Part shown: positions 10,797 through 20,320 of the stretch, piece by piece | How positions within the stretch are numbered: the stretch's first letter is position 1 | How the letters are laid out: every line of letters starts with the position of its first letter | Assembly: GCF_004564275.1 (NCBI RefSeq) | Contig: NZ_SPDV01000005.1 | Coordinates: 1-64,000, forward strand | Direction of reading: 5' to 3' | DNA from: Sphingomonas parva (ex Maeng et al. 2020) | GTDB taxonomy: Bacteria > Pseudomonadota > Alphaproteobacteria > Sphingomonadales > Sphingomonadaceae | Length of the DNA stretch: 64,000 bases | Notes under the pieces: generated by a model | Databases searched by the model: none | What the model was told of the DNA's origin: nothing | Seen by the model: the letters and a program-made list of their open reading frames with translations, nothing else | Position numbers and translations under genes: made by a program

Positions 10797-10920
10797 CATT
10801 ACCTAACGTGATTTCCCGCAATCGAAGCGGTGCGACGGTCGCCCTAATTAGCCGGCGGCCCCTGAGACGCGGACAGCGGCGGCGGCCTCTCTCCAATCGC
10901 TAAAGCAGTTCCATCTCTCC

Positions 10921-12495
10921 ATGAGACTTACCCATGTGCAGGGCTCGGTGAGCCCCGAAGAGCTCCATCGCGGCGTCAATCGGCTGATGGCGGATGCCGC
11001 GTTCGCGACGATCGTCGGCACGCTGAACAGCGGTGTCGTCCTCGTTGCCTACGCCCTGTTCCTGGGCGCCTCACCGACCGTGATCGGCATCCTCGCCGCC
11101 GTACCCTTCCTGTGCCAGCTCCTGCAGGCGCCGGCGATCCTCCTTGTCGAGCGCGTCCGCTCGCGCCGGCTGATCTCGATCTGCGCCTTGTTCACCGCGC
11201 GCCTCGCCCTGCCGCTGATGGCCGCCCTCGCCTTCCTGCCGAACAAGAATGTGGCGCTCGCCCTTCTCGTCATCGGAGAGATCGTCCACTGCGCCTTCAA
11301 CTCGGTCGCAGGCTGCTCGTGGAACAGCTGGATCCGCGATCTCGTCCCGTCCGACACACTCGGCAAGTTCTTCGCTCGCCGCACCGTCTGGGCCACGCTC
11401 CTCGGGGCGGCCGGCACCGCCTCGGCCGCCGGCGCGCTGGAGCTCTCCAACCGCGGCTATGCGGGCGCCGGCATCGTCTTCTTCACCCTTTACGCGGCTG
11501 GATTTGCCGCAAGCCTCGTCAGCACCTGGCAGCTTGCCCATGTGCCGGAGACCGAGATGGTCCGCCCGGCGCACCGGCGCAGCCTGAACGGCCTGCTCAA
11601 GAAGCCGCTCAAGGACCGTAACTTCCTCACCATCGTCCGCTTCCTGGCCTCGTGGCAGTTCGCCGTGAATTTCGCCCTGCCCTTCTTCACCGTCTTTCTG
11701 GTGCAGCAGGCGGGCTATTCTGCCGGCTTCGTGCTGTTCCTCAGCATCATCAGCCAGCTCTCCAACCTGCTGGTCCTGCGCGGCTGGGGCGAGCTTTCGG
11801 ATCGCTTCGCCAACAAGACCGTGCTCGCCGTGGCGGCCCCCGGCTTCATTGCGTGCATCGCCGCGATGGCGATCGTGCCGGAGCTCGGATCGAGCCGCTC
11901 CGCCTATCTGATCACCCTGCACATCCTGATGGGAATGGCATCGGCCGGCGTCGCGCTCGCCTCGAACGCGATCACCATGAAGGCGGCGCCGGAGGGCGAG
12001 GCGCACGTCTACATGGCGACGAGCTCGCTGATCACGTCGACGGCGGCGGGCGTGGCTCCGCTGATCGGGGGCCTATTCGCCAGCTATTTCGCACATCGCC
12101 AGCTGAGCTTCGATCTCACCTGGACCAGCCCGGAAGGCGTGGCCGAGGTCGTCGCTTTGTCGTTCAACTGGTGGCAGTTCTATTTCCTGATTTCGGCTGC
12201 GATGGGCGTGATTGCCCTGATGCGACTGTCTGCGGTCACCGAGCAGGGCGCCGTCCAGCCGCGCGAGATGATCGTCCATGTGCTGAACAGCGCCCGCCGC
12301 GGCATCCGCAACGCCTCGCCGGTGGCGGGACTTCGCGCCAGCGTCGCCTTCCCGGCCGCCGCCCTCATCGAGGCCCGGGGGCGCAGCGGCGCGCAACCGT
12401 GGCGCACGCCGCGCCATGCCGTGACGGCCGTGGCGCGAAGCCTGCTGAGGCCGCGTCGCGCCGGGGGCGGACTCCCGGCGGCCGCCCAGCTCTAG
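10921..12495 (+). CDS. MFS transporter
   Basis: A 524-residue inner-membrane protein with about twelve hydrophobic segments, for example VVLVAYALFLGASPTVIGIL, IGILAAVPFLCQL and YLITLHILMGMASAGVAL. The loop LLKKPLKDRNF lies between the two halves. The extra 70 residues at the C-terminus are basic and Arg-rich and look cytoplasmic. The substrate cannot be told from sequence. The gene sits alone on the plus strand between two kinase paralogues, 124 bp after the first and 168 bp before the second. One might sense a compound moved by it, but that is only context. The ATG at 10921 is the first in frame. Confidence 0.8.
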   Translation: MRLTHVQGSVSPEELHRGVNRLMADAAFATIVGTLNSGVVLVAYALFLGASPTVIGILAAVPFLCQLLQAPAILLVERVRSRRLISICALFTARLALPLMAALAFLPNKNVALALLVIGEIVHCAFNSVAGCSWNSWIRDLVPSDTLGKFFARRTVWATLLGAAGTASAAGALELSNRGYAGAGIVFFTLYAAGFAASLVSTWQLAHVPETEMVRPAHRRSLNGLLKKPLKDRNFLTIVRFLASWQFAVNFALPFFTVFLVQQAGYSAGFVLFLSIISQLSNLLVLRGWGELSDRFANKTVLAVAAPGFIACIAAMAIVPELGSSRSAYLITLHILMGMASAGVALASNAITMKAAPEGEAHVYMATSSLITSTAAGVAPLIGGLFASYFAHRQLSFDLTWTSPEGVAEVVALSFNWWQFYFLISAAMGVIALMRLSAVTEQGAVQPREMIVHVLNSARRGIRNASPVAGLRASVAFPAAALIEARGRSGAQPWRTPRHAVTAVARSLLRPRRAGGGLPAAAQL

Positions 12496-12663
12496 GCGCG
12501 CTGGCACGACCCGCTCCCGCAGGGGCAAGGTTGAGTCTCGACACTCTCGAAAATGCCTCTATCCTCAATCACGTGCCCGCCTCGGGCATGCCGATGCGAG
12601 CCGTAAACGCGGGGACCAGCTGCGTTCCGTCGACGCATCGCTTGAGCGGATCGGAGCGTGACC

Positions 12664-13875
12664 ATGTCCTCGGAGCGGCGCGTGACAGCGGGCGGCCTGC
12701 GGGGCTGGGGCGGGCTCGGCGCTCTCCTCAAGCAGGAGTTCGATGATCCCGAGGCTCTCCTCGAAGCGGTCGAGCGAGCCGCCGATCGAGAGGAACTGCT
12801 GCTGGAGGCGCTGCGAATCGCGGGCGTCGGTGCCTGGGAGTTCGATCCGGCGAGCCAAACGCTCAGCTGGTCCGACGAGACGTTCCGCATCTTCGGCCTG
12901 GACCCGGGGTCGACCGTCCCCTCCAACGAGCTGTTCTACAGCTTCGTGGAGGAAAGTGATCGCGAGAGGATGTTGAGCCGGCAGGCGCTCTCCTACGAGA
13001 CCGGAGCCATCTTCGACGAGGAATATCGGATCATTCGCGCCGACGGCGAGCTGCGCTACCTGAACAGCCGAGCCCAGATCGTCCCGCGCGGCAAGGATCG
13101 CAACAACCGCTTCCTTGGAGTCGTTCGGGACGTCACCGAGCGCCGCATTTTCGAGCAGAAGCTCGAGGCCGAGCGCGCGGTGGCGCAGAAGCTCCAGTCC
13201 GATCTGATCCACATCTCCCGGGTCAGCGCGATGGACACGATGTCATCGGCGATGGCCCACGAGCTGAACCAGCCGCTGACGAGCATCACCAACTAGTCCT
13301 CGGCGATCGACGGGCTGCTCAACAGAGGCGCCGATCCGGCCACCCTCGGCGAAGTGCTCGCGCACCTGCGGGAGAGCGTTCACCGGGCGGCGACCATCGT
13401 CCGGCGCCTGCGTGAGATGACCATGCGGGGCGAGGTGAAGCGGGATTCCGTCTCTCTGGGTGATTGCGTCCGGGAGGCGACCGCCCTCGCTTTGACCGGC
13501 TCGACGGTGACCGTCAGCTACGATGTTCCGGCGAAAATGGTTGTCCTGGCCGACCGGATCCAACTTCAGCAGGTGCTCGTCAATCTGGTCCGCAATGCGA
13601 TCGAGGCAATCGGCGACCGCAGCGACGGCCGGATCGACATCGCCGCCAAGGAAGAAAAGGGCGTCGTACGCTTGCGGGTGCACGACAACGGCCCGGGAAT
13701 CCCCGCGGATGTTCTGCCGACGATCTTCGACTCCTTCGTCTCCACCAAAGCGCAGGGGATGGGCGTCGGCTTGGCGATCAGTCGCACGATCATAGAATCC
13801 CACGGTGGAGAGCTGACGGCACGCTCGAGTCCAGGGGAAGGCGCCACCTTCGACATAGTACTGCCGACGGCCTGA
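12664..13875 (+). pseudogene. PAS sensor histidine kinase interrupted by an in-frame TAG
   Basis: One frame runs from ATG 12664 (CGGAG upstream) to TGA 13875, but TAG at 13294-13296 cuts it after residue 210. The first part has a PAS domain (LEALRIAGVGAWEF to VVRDVTERR) and the acceptor His in MAHELNQPLTSITN. The second part resumes at once with SSAIDGLL and has a full HATPase (NLVRNAIEAI, DNGPGIP, GMGVGLAISRTI). The stop falls where the paralogue at 9159 and this kinase subfamily carry Trp (ATNW), so a single TGG-to-TAG change explains it. No other damage is seen, so it is recent, a sequencing error, or suppressed. A GTG at 13354 could start a separate ATPase fragment. Confidence 0.82.
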
Positions 13876-13966
13876 CGCCGGGCGCAGCGGCCTACAGCTG
13901 TGCGGCAAAACGCGAAGGGCCGACGACATTTCTGCCGCCGGCCCTCCGCTTCGCCTTCGTCGAGGC

Positions 13967-15349
13967 TCAGAAGTCGAACGTCAGGTCGACGCCCGCGTAG
14001 CGCGTATCACCCCTGTCCGGGGCGTTCGGCGCGTCCTCGAGGAAGCTGCCCTTGTCGAGATACGCGAGGGTGGCGTCGAGCCGCGCGACCTTCGGGATCA
14101 GCCAATAGCGGCCGCGGACCTCGAACAGCTGGCCCGCATGCCGCCCGCTCGTTCCGGCGCGATCGCGCACGCCGGTCGCACCGAAGCTGTCGGTCGGAGA
14201 ATCGAGCCAGAGCCCGCGCGCCGTCAGGATCGTGTCGAAACGCTTCGACGGCGCGGCCTCGAGGCGGACGCCGCCGGAGACGACGTTAGCGCGGCTGACC
14301 GGTCCGAACAGGCTGACCGGACCGAAATCGGTGCGGCGCGATCCGAACAGGGCGTCGAAGCGATTGTAGGTGGCGGCGTTCGCCTTGTCGCCGCTTGCCT
14401 GATCGAACAGGAAGGACAGGCGCGGTTTCCAAGCGCCGGTGAAGGTCCGGCCGGCTTCTGCGTGAATGAACCAGGCCGAGACGTCCAGATCCCTGGTATC
14501 GGTCGCCGCCTTGGAAGCGCGGACCGCGCCGAACTGATAGGCGGCCTCGAGCTCGTAATCGAGCATCGCCGCGGCCGGAGCGCGGAAGATGCGGAAGCCG
14601 GGGGTGAACAGGCGGCGGTTCGTGGTCGGCCGCTCGGCGCTGTCCTTCTCCTTCAGGGCATAAGCGTAGACTTCGACGCTGCCGCCGAGCACCTTCGCCT
14701 TGGTGAAGCTGGCGCCCGAAAACTGCAGATCGGTCGTCTCCGGGTCCCACTGGACCTCATTGTCGAGCAGGCTCTCGACATCGTCCGGCTCACGCAGGTG
14801 CGGCATCGCCCAGAAGGCGACCAGGCGATCGCCGCCCGCGCTCTTCCAGTCGAGGTTGACGCCGGTATAAGCCGGGATGCGGTTGCTGGAACCGGCCGCG
14901 TCGAGCAGCCGCTTGGAGCCGATCGGCAGGGTGAAGCGGCCGGCGGTCAGCAGAGCGCTGGAGCCTTCGGCAAAGGCATCGCCGAGCTCGAGCGCGACAT
15001 AGGCCTGGGTGAGCTCGACGGGATTGATATCGCTGGTGCCGGCGGAGCTGTTCCGCTTCTGGCCGTACCCGCGCGAGTCGGTCACTTCCGCACCGATGCG
15101 CAGCGGACCAGCATCATATTCGGCGAGAAGGGTGGAGCGGAACGACTGCAGAAAGTCGCTCTCCGGGGCGCCCGGGCGAAACTGTCCGTCGATCGCTTCG
15201 GTGCGGCTGCGCACCGAAGCCTTGATGCGCCACGCGTCTCCCGCGCCGATCGCGTCCTGGAGCGGCGCCGCCGCTGCGGGCGCGTGGGAGAGGAAACAGG
15301 CGAGGCCGGACACGGCCGCGACGAGGCAGGCTTTTCTCACTTCGGTCAT
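13967..15349 (-). CDS. Alginate-export family outer-membrane channel
   Basis: A 460-residue protein with a signal peptide (about 1-28, ending ASHAPAAAA-like) and a beta-barrel that closes with the C-terminal Phe of ...DLTFDF. The alternating-strand pattern and the WRIKASVRSRTEAIDGQF, RFTLPIGSKR and FRIFRAP motifs fit the alginate_exp (AlgE-like) family. Such porins move polysaccharides or small anionic organics over the outer membrane; they are widespread in sphingomonads and do not by themselves imply alginate production. A CCTATAA -10 box lies on the minus strand at 15377-15371, only 22 bases before the ATG. The gene is tail-to-tail with the broken kinase. Confidence 0.82.
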   Translation of the reverse strand: MTEVRKACLVAAVSGLACFLSHAPAAAAPLQDAIGAGDAWRIKASVRSRTEAIDGQFRPGAPESDFLQSFRSTLLAEYDAGPLRIGAEVTDSRGYGQKRNSSAGTSDINPVELTQAYVALELGDAFAEGSSALLTAGRFTLPIGSKRLLDAAGSSNRIPAYTGVNLDWKSAGGDRLVAFWAMPHLREPDDVESLLDNEVQWDPETTDLQFSGASFTKAKVLGGSVEVYAYALKEKDSAERPTTNRRLFTPGFRIFRAPAAAMLDYELEAAYQFGAVRASKAATDTRDLDVSAWFIHAEAGRTFTGAWKPRLSFLFDQASGDKANAATYNRFDALFGSRRTDFGPVSLFGPVSRANVVSGGVRLEAAPSKRFDTILTARGLWLDSPTDSFGATGVRDRAGTSGRHAGQLFEVRGRYWLIPKVARLDATLAYLDKGSFLEDAPNAPDRGDTRYAGVDLTFDF

Positions 15350-15436
15350 CCTTGATTGAAGTTGACCGAATTATAGGAGCGCCTGCCGCCTCGTTCCGGG
15401 TGCGGGCCGGGTTTTGGCCCGACCCCGTATTTTACC

Positions 15437-15799
15437 TCAGGCTGCCTGCAGATTCTCGTTGGCGAGACCGTCGATGATCGCGCGATTGACGGTGATCAGG
15501 TCTTCGATGCTGTCACGGCCCGCAACGACTTCGCTGGTATAGCGATCGACCCACAGAGCGATCGAGATGATGCTGGCGCGAAGCTCGTTCGGCAGCTGGT
15601 TGCCCGGCGCGGCGCAGGTCGAGGAGAAGGCGCTCCACACCTCACGGTTGCGATGCAGCGCAGGAACCAGGGCAATCCCGCTGAGGCCGCTGTCGCGCGC
15701 GTGGATCATCTCGCCGGTGATCTGGCTCATCAGGCGGTATTCCGTGGCGCGGGGGGATTCCGCAATGGTGCGCACACGGCGGTATGCGTCGAGCGACAT
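15437..15799 (-). CDS. flaF: FlaF, flagellin secretion/assembly regulator
   Basis: A 120-residue protein of the FlaF family: SLDAYRRVRTIAESPRATEYRLMSQITGEM, NREVWSAFSSTC and LRASIISIALWVDRYTSEV are typical. In Caulobacter FlaF is needed for flagellin production and export and works opposite to the translational repressor FlbT. The start at 15799 has a strong GAGGAGT eight bases upstream; the longer upstream frame has none. A minus-strand CCTATGAT at 15835-15828 is a likely -10 element. No flbT or flagellin gene is beside it here, unlike in Caulobacter. Confidence 0.88.
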   Translation of the reverse strand: MSLDAYRRVRTIAESPRATEYRLMSQITGEMIHARDSGLSGIALVPALHRNREVWSAFSSTCAAPGNQLPNELRASIISIALWVDRYTSEVVAGRDSIEDLITVNRAIIDGLANENLQAA

Positions 15800-16113
15800 T
15801 GAATACTCCTCGTGTCGTTTCCCACTCATCATAGGACGGCGCGCGGCCCGCTTGGCGCGGCCCGGCAACTTTTTCCCGGGCGCTCCGCCGCTCGCGAAGC
15901 GCCGACGCCTATAATGCGGAAGCGCTGCCGAGCCGCGGCCGCGCCCGCTTTCCCGATGAGGACACGATGGCAGACCCTTACCTCCGCGCGCGTCCGCGAC
16001 AGGCTGAATCGATCCGCCGGACCGGGCCAGCAACATTTCGCGGGCGCACCGGCCACGGCCACTGCCCGGCCTCTCTATAAGTCAGATTAGTCAAGCTCCT
16101 GATCGGATCTACC
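15800..16113. promoter_or_regulatory. Divergent promoter region between flaF and motA
   Basis: No gene is supported in these 314 bases. A minus-strand CCTATGAT at 15835-15828 suits flaF, and CTATAA at 16075-16080 stands 34 bases before motA. A further plus-strand CCTATAAT lies near 15908. No TTGACA-like -35 hexamer stands 16-18 bases upstream of the motA box, so an activator or another sigma factor is likely. Confidence 0.4.
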
Positions 16114-16998
16114 ATGCTGAACGGTATCGGTTTCGTCGTCATTCTCGTGTGCGTGTTCGGGAGCTTCCTGATCTCGGGCGGCAAGCTCGAGATCGTGCTC
16201 CACGCCCTGCCGCACGAAATGATGGCGATCGCGGGCGCGTCGATCGGCGCCTTCATCGTCGCCAATTCCGGCGGCACGGCGAAGAGCGCGCTCAAGGGCA
16301 TCGCCCGCTCGTTCAAGGGGCCGCGCTGGAAGGACAGCGATTATCGCGACCTTCTCGCCCTGCTGTTCGGACTGTTGACCACCTTCAAGAAAGGCGGCGC
16401 GACCGGCATCGAGAAGCATCTCGACGCGCCGGGCGAAAGCGCTTTGTTCGAGCGCTATCCGCGCCTCCTCGCCGATCATCACCTGATCGACTTCATCTGC
16501 GACTATTTGCGGATGATGACGGTCAACTTCGAGGATCCGCATCAGATCGCCGAGGCGATGGAAAACGACATCGACAAGCACCATCACGAGGAGCTGCTGC
16601 CGCAGCATGCCCTCCAGACGATGGCCGACGGCCTGCCGGCGATCGGCATCGTCGCCGCGGTGCTCGGCGTGATCAAGACGATGGGCTCGATCGATCAGCC
16701 GACCGAGATCCTCGGCGCGATGATCGGCGGCGCCCTGGTCGGTACCTTCCTCGGCGTGCTCCTTTCCTACTGCTTCGTCGGCCCTCTCGCCTCGAAGCTC
16801 AAGGAGACGATCGACGCCGATTGCCACCCCTTCCAGCTCGTGAAGACGGCGATCGTCGGATACGCCCAGGGCATTCCGACACAGGTCGCGATCGAGATCG
16901 CGCGTCGCATGACCCCGTCTCACTACGCGCCCACTTTCCAGCAGCTCGAGACCGCTCTCGACGAGGCCAAGGATGAACTCAATGCAATCCCAATTTGA
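16114..16998 (+). CDS. motA: Flagellar motor stator protein MotA
   Basis: A 294-residue inner-membrane protein with four hydrophobic segments (about 3-22, 34-52, 170-192, 205-226) and a large cytoplasmic loop that contacts FliG. The loop carries the conserved LFGLLTTFKKGG and HALQTMADGLPAIGIVAAVLGVIKTM stretches, and the Pro pair near the pore is present. It forms the proton-driven stator with MotB. It is the first gene of a long chemotaxis operon; its partner motB lies 6.5 kb downstream after the che genes. The STAS gene that follows overlaps its 3' end by 17 bases. Confidence 0.95.
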   Translation: MLNGIGFVVILVCVFGSFLISGGKLEIVLHALPHEMMAIAGASIGAFIVANSGGTAKSALKGIARSFKGPRWKDSDYRDLLALLFGLLTTFKKGGATGIEKHLDAPGESALFERYPRLLADHHLIDFICDYLRMMTVNFEDPHQIAEAMENDIDKHHHEELLPQHALQTMADGLPAIGIVAAVLGVIKTMGSIDQPTEILGAMIGGALVGTFLGVLLSYCFVGPLASKLKETIDADCHPFQLVKTAIVGYAQGIPTQVAIEIARRMTPSHYAPTFQQLETALDEAKDELNAIPI

Positions 16999-17296
16999 TG
17001 CCGAACCGGCAGGACCCCTGGTCCTTCCGCCGCACGGTTCCACCGTCGTCGCCGAGGACCTGCGCGTGCGCCTCGTTTTGGCTTCGGATGTGGACGGCGA
17101 CATTGTCGTCGACGGATCGGACGTGGAGAGCATCGGCCAGGCCGTGCTCCAGCTGCTGATCGCCGGCCGCGAGGAAGCCGAGCGCAACGGCCACGGCTTC
17201 ACCATCGCAAATCCGAGCGCACCGCTCCGCAGCAGGCTCGAGGCCTGCGGTCTGGCCACGCTGTTCGGGCTCGAAGAAGAGGACCAGGTTCAATGA
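16982..17296 (+). CDS. STAS-domain protein of the chemotaxis operon
   Basis: A 104-residue STAS-fold protein. STAS folds bind anti-sigma factors or receptor/kinase partners; several che operons carry one (CheS-like) that tunes CheA or a phosphatase. Visible: the LVLPPHGSTVVAEDLRVRLVLA strand region, VVDGSDVESIGQAVLQLLIAG around the usual Ser site, and the C-terminal LRSRLEACGLATLF helix. ATG 16982 is preferred over 16973 because AAGGA at 16968-16972 then has nine bases of spacing. It overlaps motA at its 5' end and cheY by four bases at its 3' end. Its partner is not known. Confidence 0.75.
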   Translation: MQSQFDAEPAGPLVLPPHGSTVVAEDLRVRLVLASDVDGDIVVDGSDVESIGQAVLQLLIAGREEAERNGHGFTIANPSAPLRSRLEACGLATLFGLEEEDQVQ

Positions 17297-17658
17297 GCAA
17301 ACTCATTCTGACGGTGGACGACAGCGCGAGCATGCGGATGCTGCTCAAGACGTCGCTGACCGCGCAGGGCTTCACGATTGAGGGTGCCAATGACGGCGTC
17401 CACGGGCTCGAGCGCATCCAGGAGGTCAACCCCGATCTCCTGATCACCGACATCAACATGCCGAAGATGGACGGCTTCGGGCTGATCGAGGAAGTGCGCA
17501 AGCTTCCCCAGTTCCGCGGCCTGCCGATCCTCGTCCTCTCGACCGAATTCTCCGACGAGAAGAAGGCCCGTGCGCGCGAGGCCGGCGCCACCGGCTGGAT
17601 CACCAAGCCGTTCGACGCAACCAAGCTGGGAGCGGCGATCCGCCGGGTGTGCCCGTGA
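17293..17658 (+). CDS. cheY: Chemotaxis response regulator CheY (first copy)
   Basis: A single-domain receiver of 121 residues: LTVDDSASMR acid pocket, acceptor Asp in LLITDINMPKMDGF, Thr/Ser in VLSTEF and Lys in WITKPF. It receives phosphate from CheA and binds the flagellar switch or acts as a phosphate sink. ATGA overlap with the STAS gene and GTGA overlap with cheA show translational coupling. The TITE-like loop (FSDEKKARAREAGATGWI) is the form commonly found beside CheA in alphaproteobacteria. A second cheY lies at 22235, and no cheZ is seen. Confidence 0.93.
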   Translation: MSKLILTVDDSASMRMLLKTSLTAQGFTIEGANDGVHGLERIQEVNPDLLITDINMPKMDGFGLIEEVRKLPQFRGLPILVLSTEFSDEKKARAREAGATGWITKPFDATKLGAAIRRVCP

Positions 17659-19814
17659 ACGACGAACTCGACGAAATCCAGGCGATCTTCTTCGAGGAAT
17701 GCGCCGAGGGCCTCGCGACGGCCGAGGAAGGACTTTCCGCAATGGCCGCGGGCGATCACTCGTCCGAGACCATCGCCGGCGTGTTCCGCGCCGTTCACTC
17801 GATCAAGGGCGGCTCGGGCGCCTTCGGTCACGCCGCGCTGCTGGCGTTCTCGCACCGTTTCGAAAACGTGCTGGACGAGGTTCGCGGCGGCAAGATCCCG
17901 CCGACGGCCGAAGTCACCAAGACGATGCTCGCGGCGTTCGACATCCTGTCCGACCACGTTGCCGCCGCGCAGGGCCAGGGCGCCCTGCCGGCCGACGAGG
18001 AGATGCTGGCCGAGCTCGATCGGATCCTCGAAACCAAGGGCACCGGCGGCGCCGCCGCGGAGCCCGCAGCCGCCGCTCCCGCAGCCGCGCCCGCGGCCGA
18101 CGAGATGGGCTTCGTGCCGGTGACGGTGGAACTGGAGGAGTTCGCGGATCCGTTCGGCTTCGAGCCGGTCGGAGTCTCGCTCGACGACCTCGACTCGCCG
18201 CCCCCCGCGTCCGGTGACTGGCAGATCCGTTTCCGTCCGTCGCGTGCGGCCATGGCCAACGGCGCCGAGCCGATGTTCGTGATCCGGGAGCTCGAGGAAC
18301 TGGGCGGTCGCGTCACCGGCGTCGACAGTGCCGCGCTGCCCGATCTGCGCGATCTCGACCCCGAGGAGAGCTATCTCGTCTGGACGCTGTCGCTCCCCGG
18401 CAGCGTCGAGGAAAGCGCGATTTCCGATTGCTTCGACTTCGTGGCGCCCGATTCCGAGATCGAGATCCTCCGCGAAGCGCCGATCGAGCCGGAGCCGTCG
18501 AAGACCGAGGTCCCGGAGCCGACCGCCGAGGCCGCCCCGGCCGCGTCCGGCGCGCCGCCGGCCCCGGCGCCCCGTGTTGCTGCTGCGCCTCGCGCAGAGG
18601 GCGGCGAGGCCAAGACTCACGAAGCCGCCCAGACCATCCGCGTCGATCTTTCCAAGCTCGACATGCTGCTCAACCTCGTCGGTGAGCTGGTGATCCGCGG
18701 CTCGATCCTGTCCGACCGGCTCTCGCCGCGCGATCAGGAGCGGGTCGAGCTTCCGGAGCTCGCGCGTCTCACCCGGGAGATCCAGGACAATGTGATGTCG
18801 CTGCGCGCGCAGCCGATCCGCCAGGCCTTCTCGCGGGTGCCGCGGATGCTTCGCGATCTCTCCGCGGAGACGGGCAAGCAGGTGCAGCTCGAGACCATCG
18901 GCGAGATGACCGAAGTCGACAAGGGCGTGATCGAGAAGATCGGCGATCCGCTGACCCACATGATCCGCAATGCCGTCGACCATGGCATCGAAAGCCCGGC
19001 CGATCGCATCGCCGCCGGCAAGTCGCCGGAAGGCACGATCCGCCTCTCGGCCGAGCAGAAGGGCGCGCGCATCTTCGTGCGCGTGGCCGATGACGGCCGC
19101 GGCATCGATCGCGAACGGGTCCGCGCCAAGGCCGTGGAAAAGGGCATCATCTCGGCCGACGCGGTCCTCTCGAACGAGGAGATCGATCAGCTGATCTGCG
19201 CCCCCGGCTTCTCGACTGCCGAGACGATCTCGAACATCTCGGGTCGCGGCGTCGGCATGGACGTGGTGCGCAGCAACGTCGAGGCGCTCGGCGGGCGCGT
19301 CGAGATCCAGTCGGTGCCCGGCGAAGGCACCACCTTCACCATGGCCCTGCCGCTCACCCTGGCGATCCTCGACGGCATGATCGTCCGGTTCGCAGAGCAG
19401 CGGTTCGTCCTCCCGCTCGCCAACGTCGTCGAGGCGGTGCGGCCGGAGCCGGGCCAGGTGCAGCCGATGACTCCGACCTCGGAGGTGATCGAGCTGCGCG
19501 GTTCCTACCTGCCGGTGAAGCGCCTCAGCGACATGTTCGGTCTGGCCGCCAACGATCCCCGCACGCCGGAGGAATCCCTGGTGATCATCGTCGACAGCGA
19601 AGCCGGCAACATCGGGCTGATGGTCGATTCGATCGACGATCGCCGCGAGGTCGTGATCAAGAGCCTCGACGAGAACCTGCACCCGATCCGCGGCATCGGC
19701 GGCGCCACCATTCTCGGTGACGGCTCGATCGCCCTGATCCTCGACATCGACGCACTGCTCGCCGGCGCGAGCCACAGCAACGCCAAATATTCCCCGAAAG
19801 GAATTGCAGCATGA
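17655..19814 (+). CDS. cheA: Chemotaxis histidine kinase CheA
   Basis: A 719-residue kinase that phosphorylates CheY and CheB when receptors signal. P1 has the acceptor His48 in VFRAVHSIKGGSGAF. A Pro/Ala linker and a P2-like region (about 150-285) follow, then P3 dimerisation (IRVDLSKLDMLLNLVGELVI, from about 327). P4 is the ATPase with HMIRNAVDHGIE, DDGRGID and GRGVGMDVV, and P5 is a CheW-like domain (from about 575). The GTG at 17655 is chosen because it overlaps the cheY stop by four bases; a GTG six bases upstream is also possible. It overlaps cheW by four bases. Confidence 0.95.
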   Translation: MNDELDEIQAIFFEECAEGLATAEEGLSAMAAGDHSSETIAGVFRAVHSIKGGSGAFGHAALLAFSHRFENVLDEVRGGKIPPTAEVTKTMLAAFDILSDHVAAAQGQGALPADEEMLAELDRILETKGTGGAAAEPAAAAPAAAPAADEMGFVPVTVELEEFADPFGFEPVGVSLDDLDSPPPASGDWQIRFRPSRAAMANGAEPMFVIRELEELGGRVTGVDSAALPDLRDLDPEESYLVWTLSLPGSVEESAISDCFDFVAPDSEIEILREAPIEPEPSKTEVPEPTAEAAPAASGAPPAPAPRVAAAPRAEGGEAKTHEAAQTIRVDLSKLDMLLNLVGELVIRGSILSDRLSPRDQERVELPELARLTREIQDNVMSLRAQPIRQAFSRVPRMLRDLSAETGKQVQLETIGEMTEVDKGVIEKIGDPLTHMIRNAVDHGIESPADRIAAGKSPEGTIRLSAEQKGARIFVRVADDGRGIDRERVRAKAVEKGIISADAVLSNEEIDQLICAPGFSTAETISNISGRGVGMDVVRSNVEALGGRVEIQSVPGEGTTFTMALPLTLAILDGMIVRFAEQRFVLPLANVVEAVRPEPGQVQPMTPTSEVIELRGSYLPVKRLSDMFGLAANDPRTPEESLVIIVDSEAGNIGLMVDSIDDRREVVIKSLDENLHPIRGIGGATILGDGSIALILDIDALLAGASHSNAKYSPKGIAA

Positions 19815-20320
19815 CCACCGCCAACGTTGAAACCATCGCCGCGGCCGATCGCAAGATCGTGACCTTCACTCTCGGCAAACAGGTCTTCGGCATCGACATG
19901 AAGTCGCTGATCGAGATCCGCGAGTGGGAAGAGCCGACGCCGCTGCCGAGCGTCCCGGCCTACATCCGCGGCGTCACCAACCTGCGCGGCACGGTCGTGC
20001 CCGTGGTCGGCCTCTCCGAGCGTCTCGGCTGGGAGCCGAGCGTGCTCCACTCCCGCTCGTGCATCCTCGTCGTCAATATCGACGGCAAGCGGGCCGGCTT
20101 CCTGGTCGATCACGTTGCCGACATCATTCCGATCAGCGACAGCGACATCCAGCCCGCCCCCGACGTCGAGATCGGCGAGCAGGGGATCATCTCCGGCCTG
20201 GTTCAGGTCCCGAACAAGATTCAGGGCGGCGAGGACGCGGTCAACGACAGCGGCACGATGGTGCTGCTGCTCGACCTCGAGGCGCTGAACGTCACCCGTC
20301 ACCTGGAAATGGCCGCGTGA
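19811..20320 (+). CDS. cheW: Chemotaxis adaptor CheW
   Basis: A 169-residue two-SH3-like adaptor that links receptors to CheA. FTLGKQVFGIDMKSLIEI, YIRGVTNLRGTVVPVV and GKRAGFLVDHVADII are the standard CheW motifs, including the Arg in NLRG that contacts CheA P5 and receptor tips. It starts at an ATG that overlaps the cheA stop by four bases and ends in a GTGA overlap with cheR, so its level should follow theirs. The last 20 residues (LLLDLEALNVTRHLEMAA) extend slightly past the usual end. Confidence 0.95.
   Translation: MTTANVETIAAADRKIVTFTLGKQVFGIDMKSLIEIREWEEPTPLPSVPAYIRGVTNLRGTVVPVVGLSERLGWEPSVLHSRSCILVVNIDGKRAGFLVDHVADIIPISDSDIQPAPDVEIGEQGIISGLVQVPNKIQGGEDAVNDSGTMVLLLDLEALNVTRHLEMAA

Noticed and set aside
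12597-12620. EcfG-like GGAAC ... CGTT on the minus strand before the broken kinase
   Set aside because: The spacing is 14 bases rather than 16-17 and no minus-strand gene follows.
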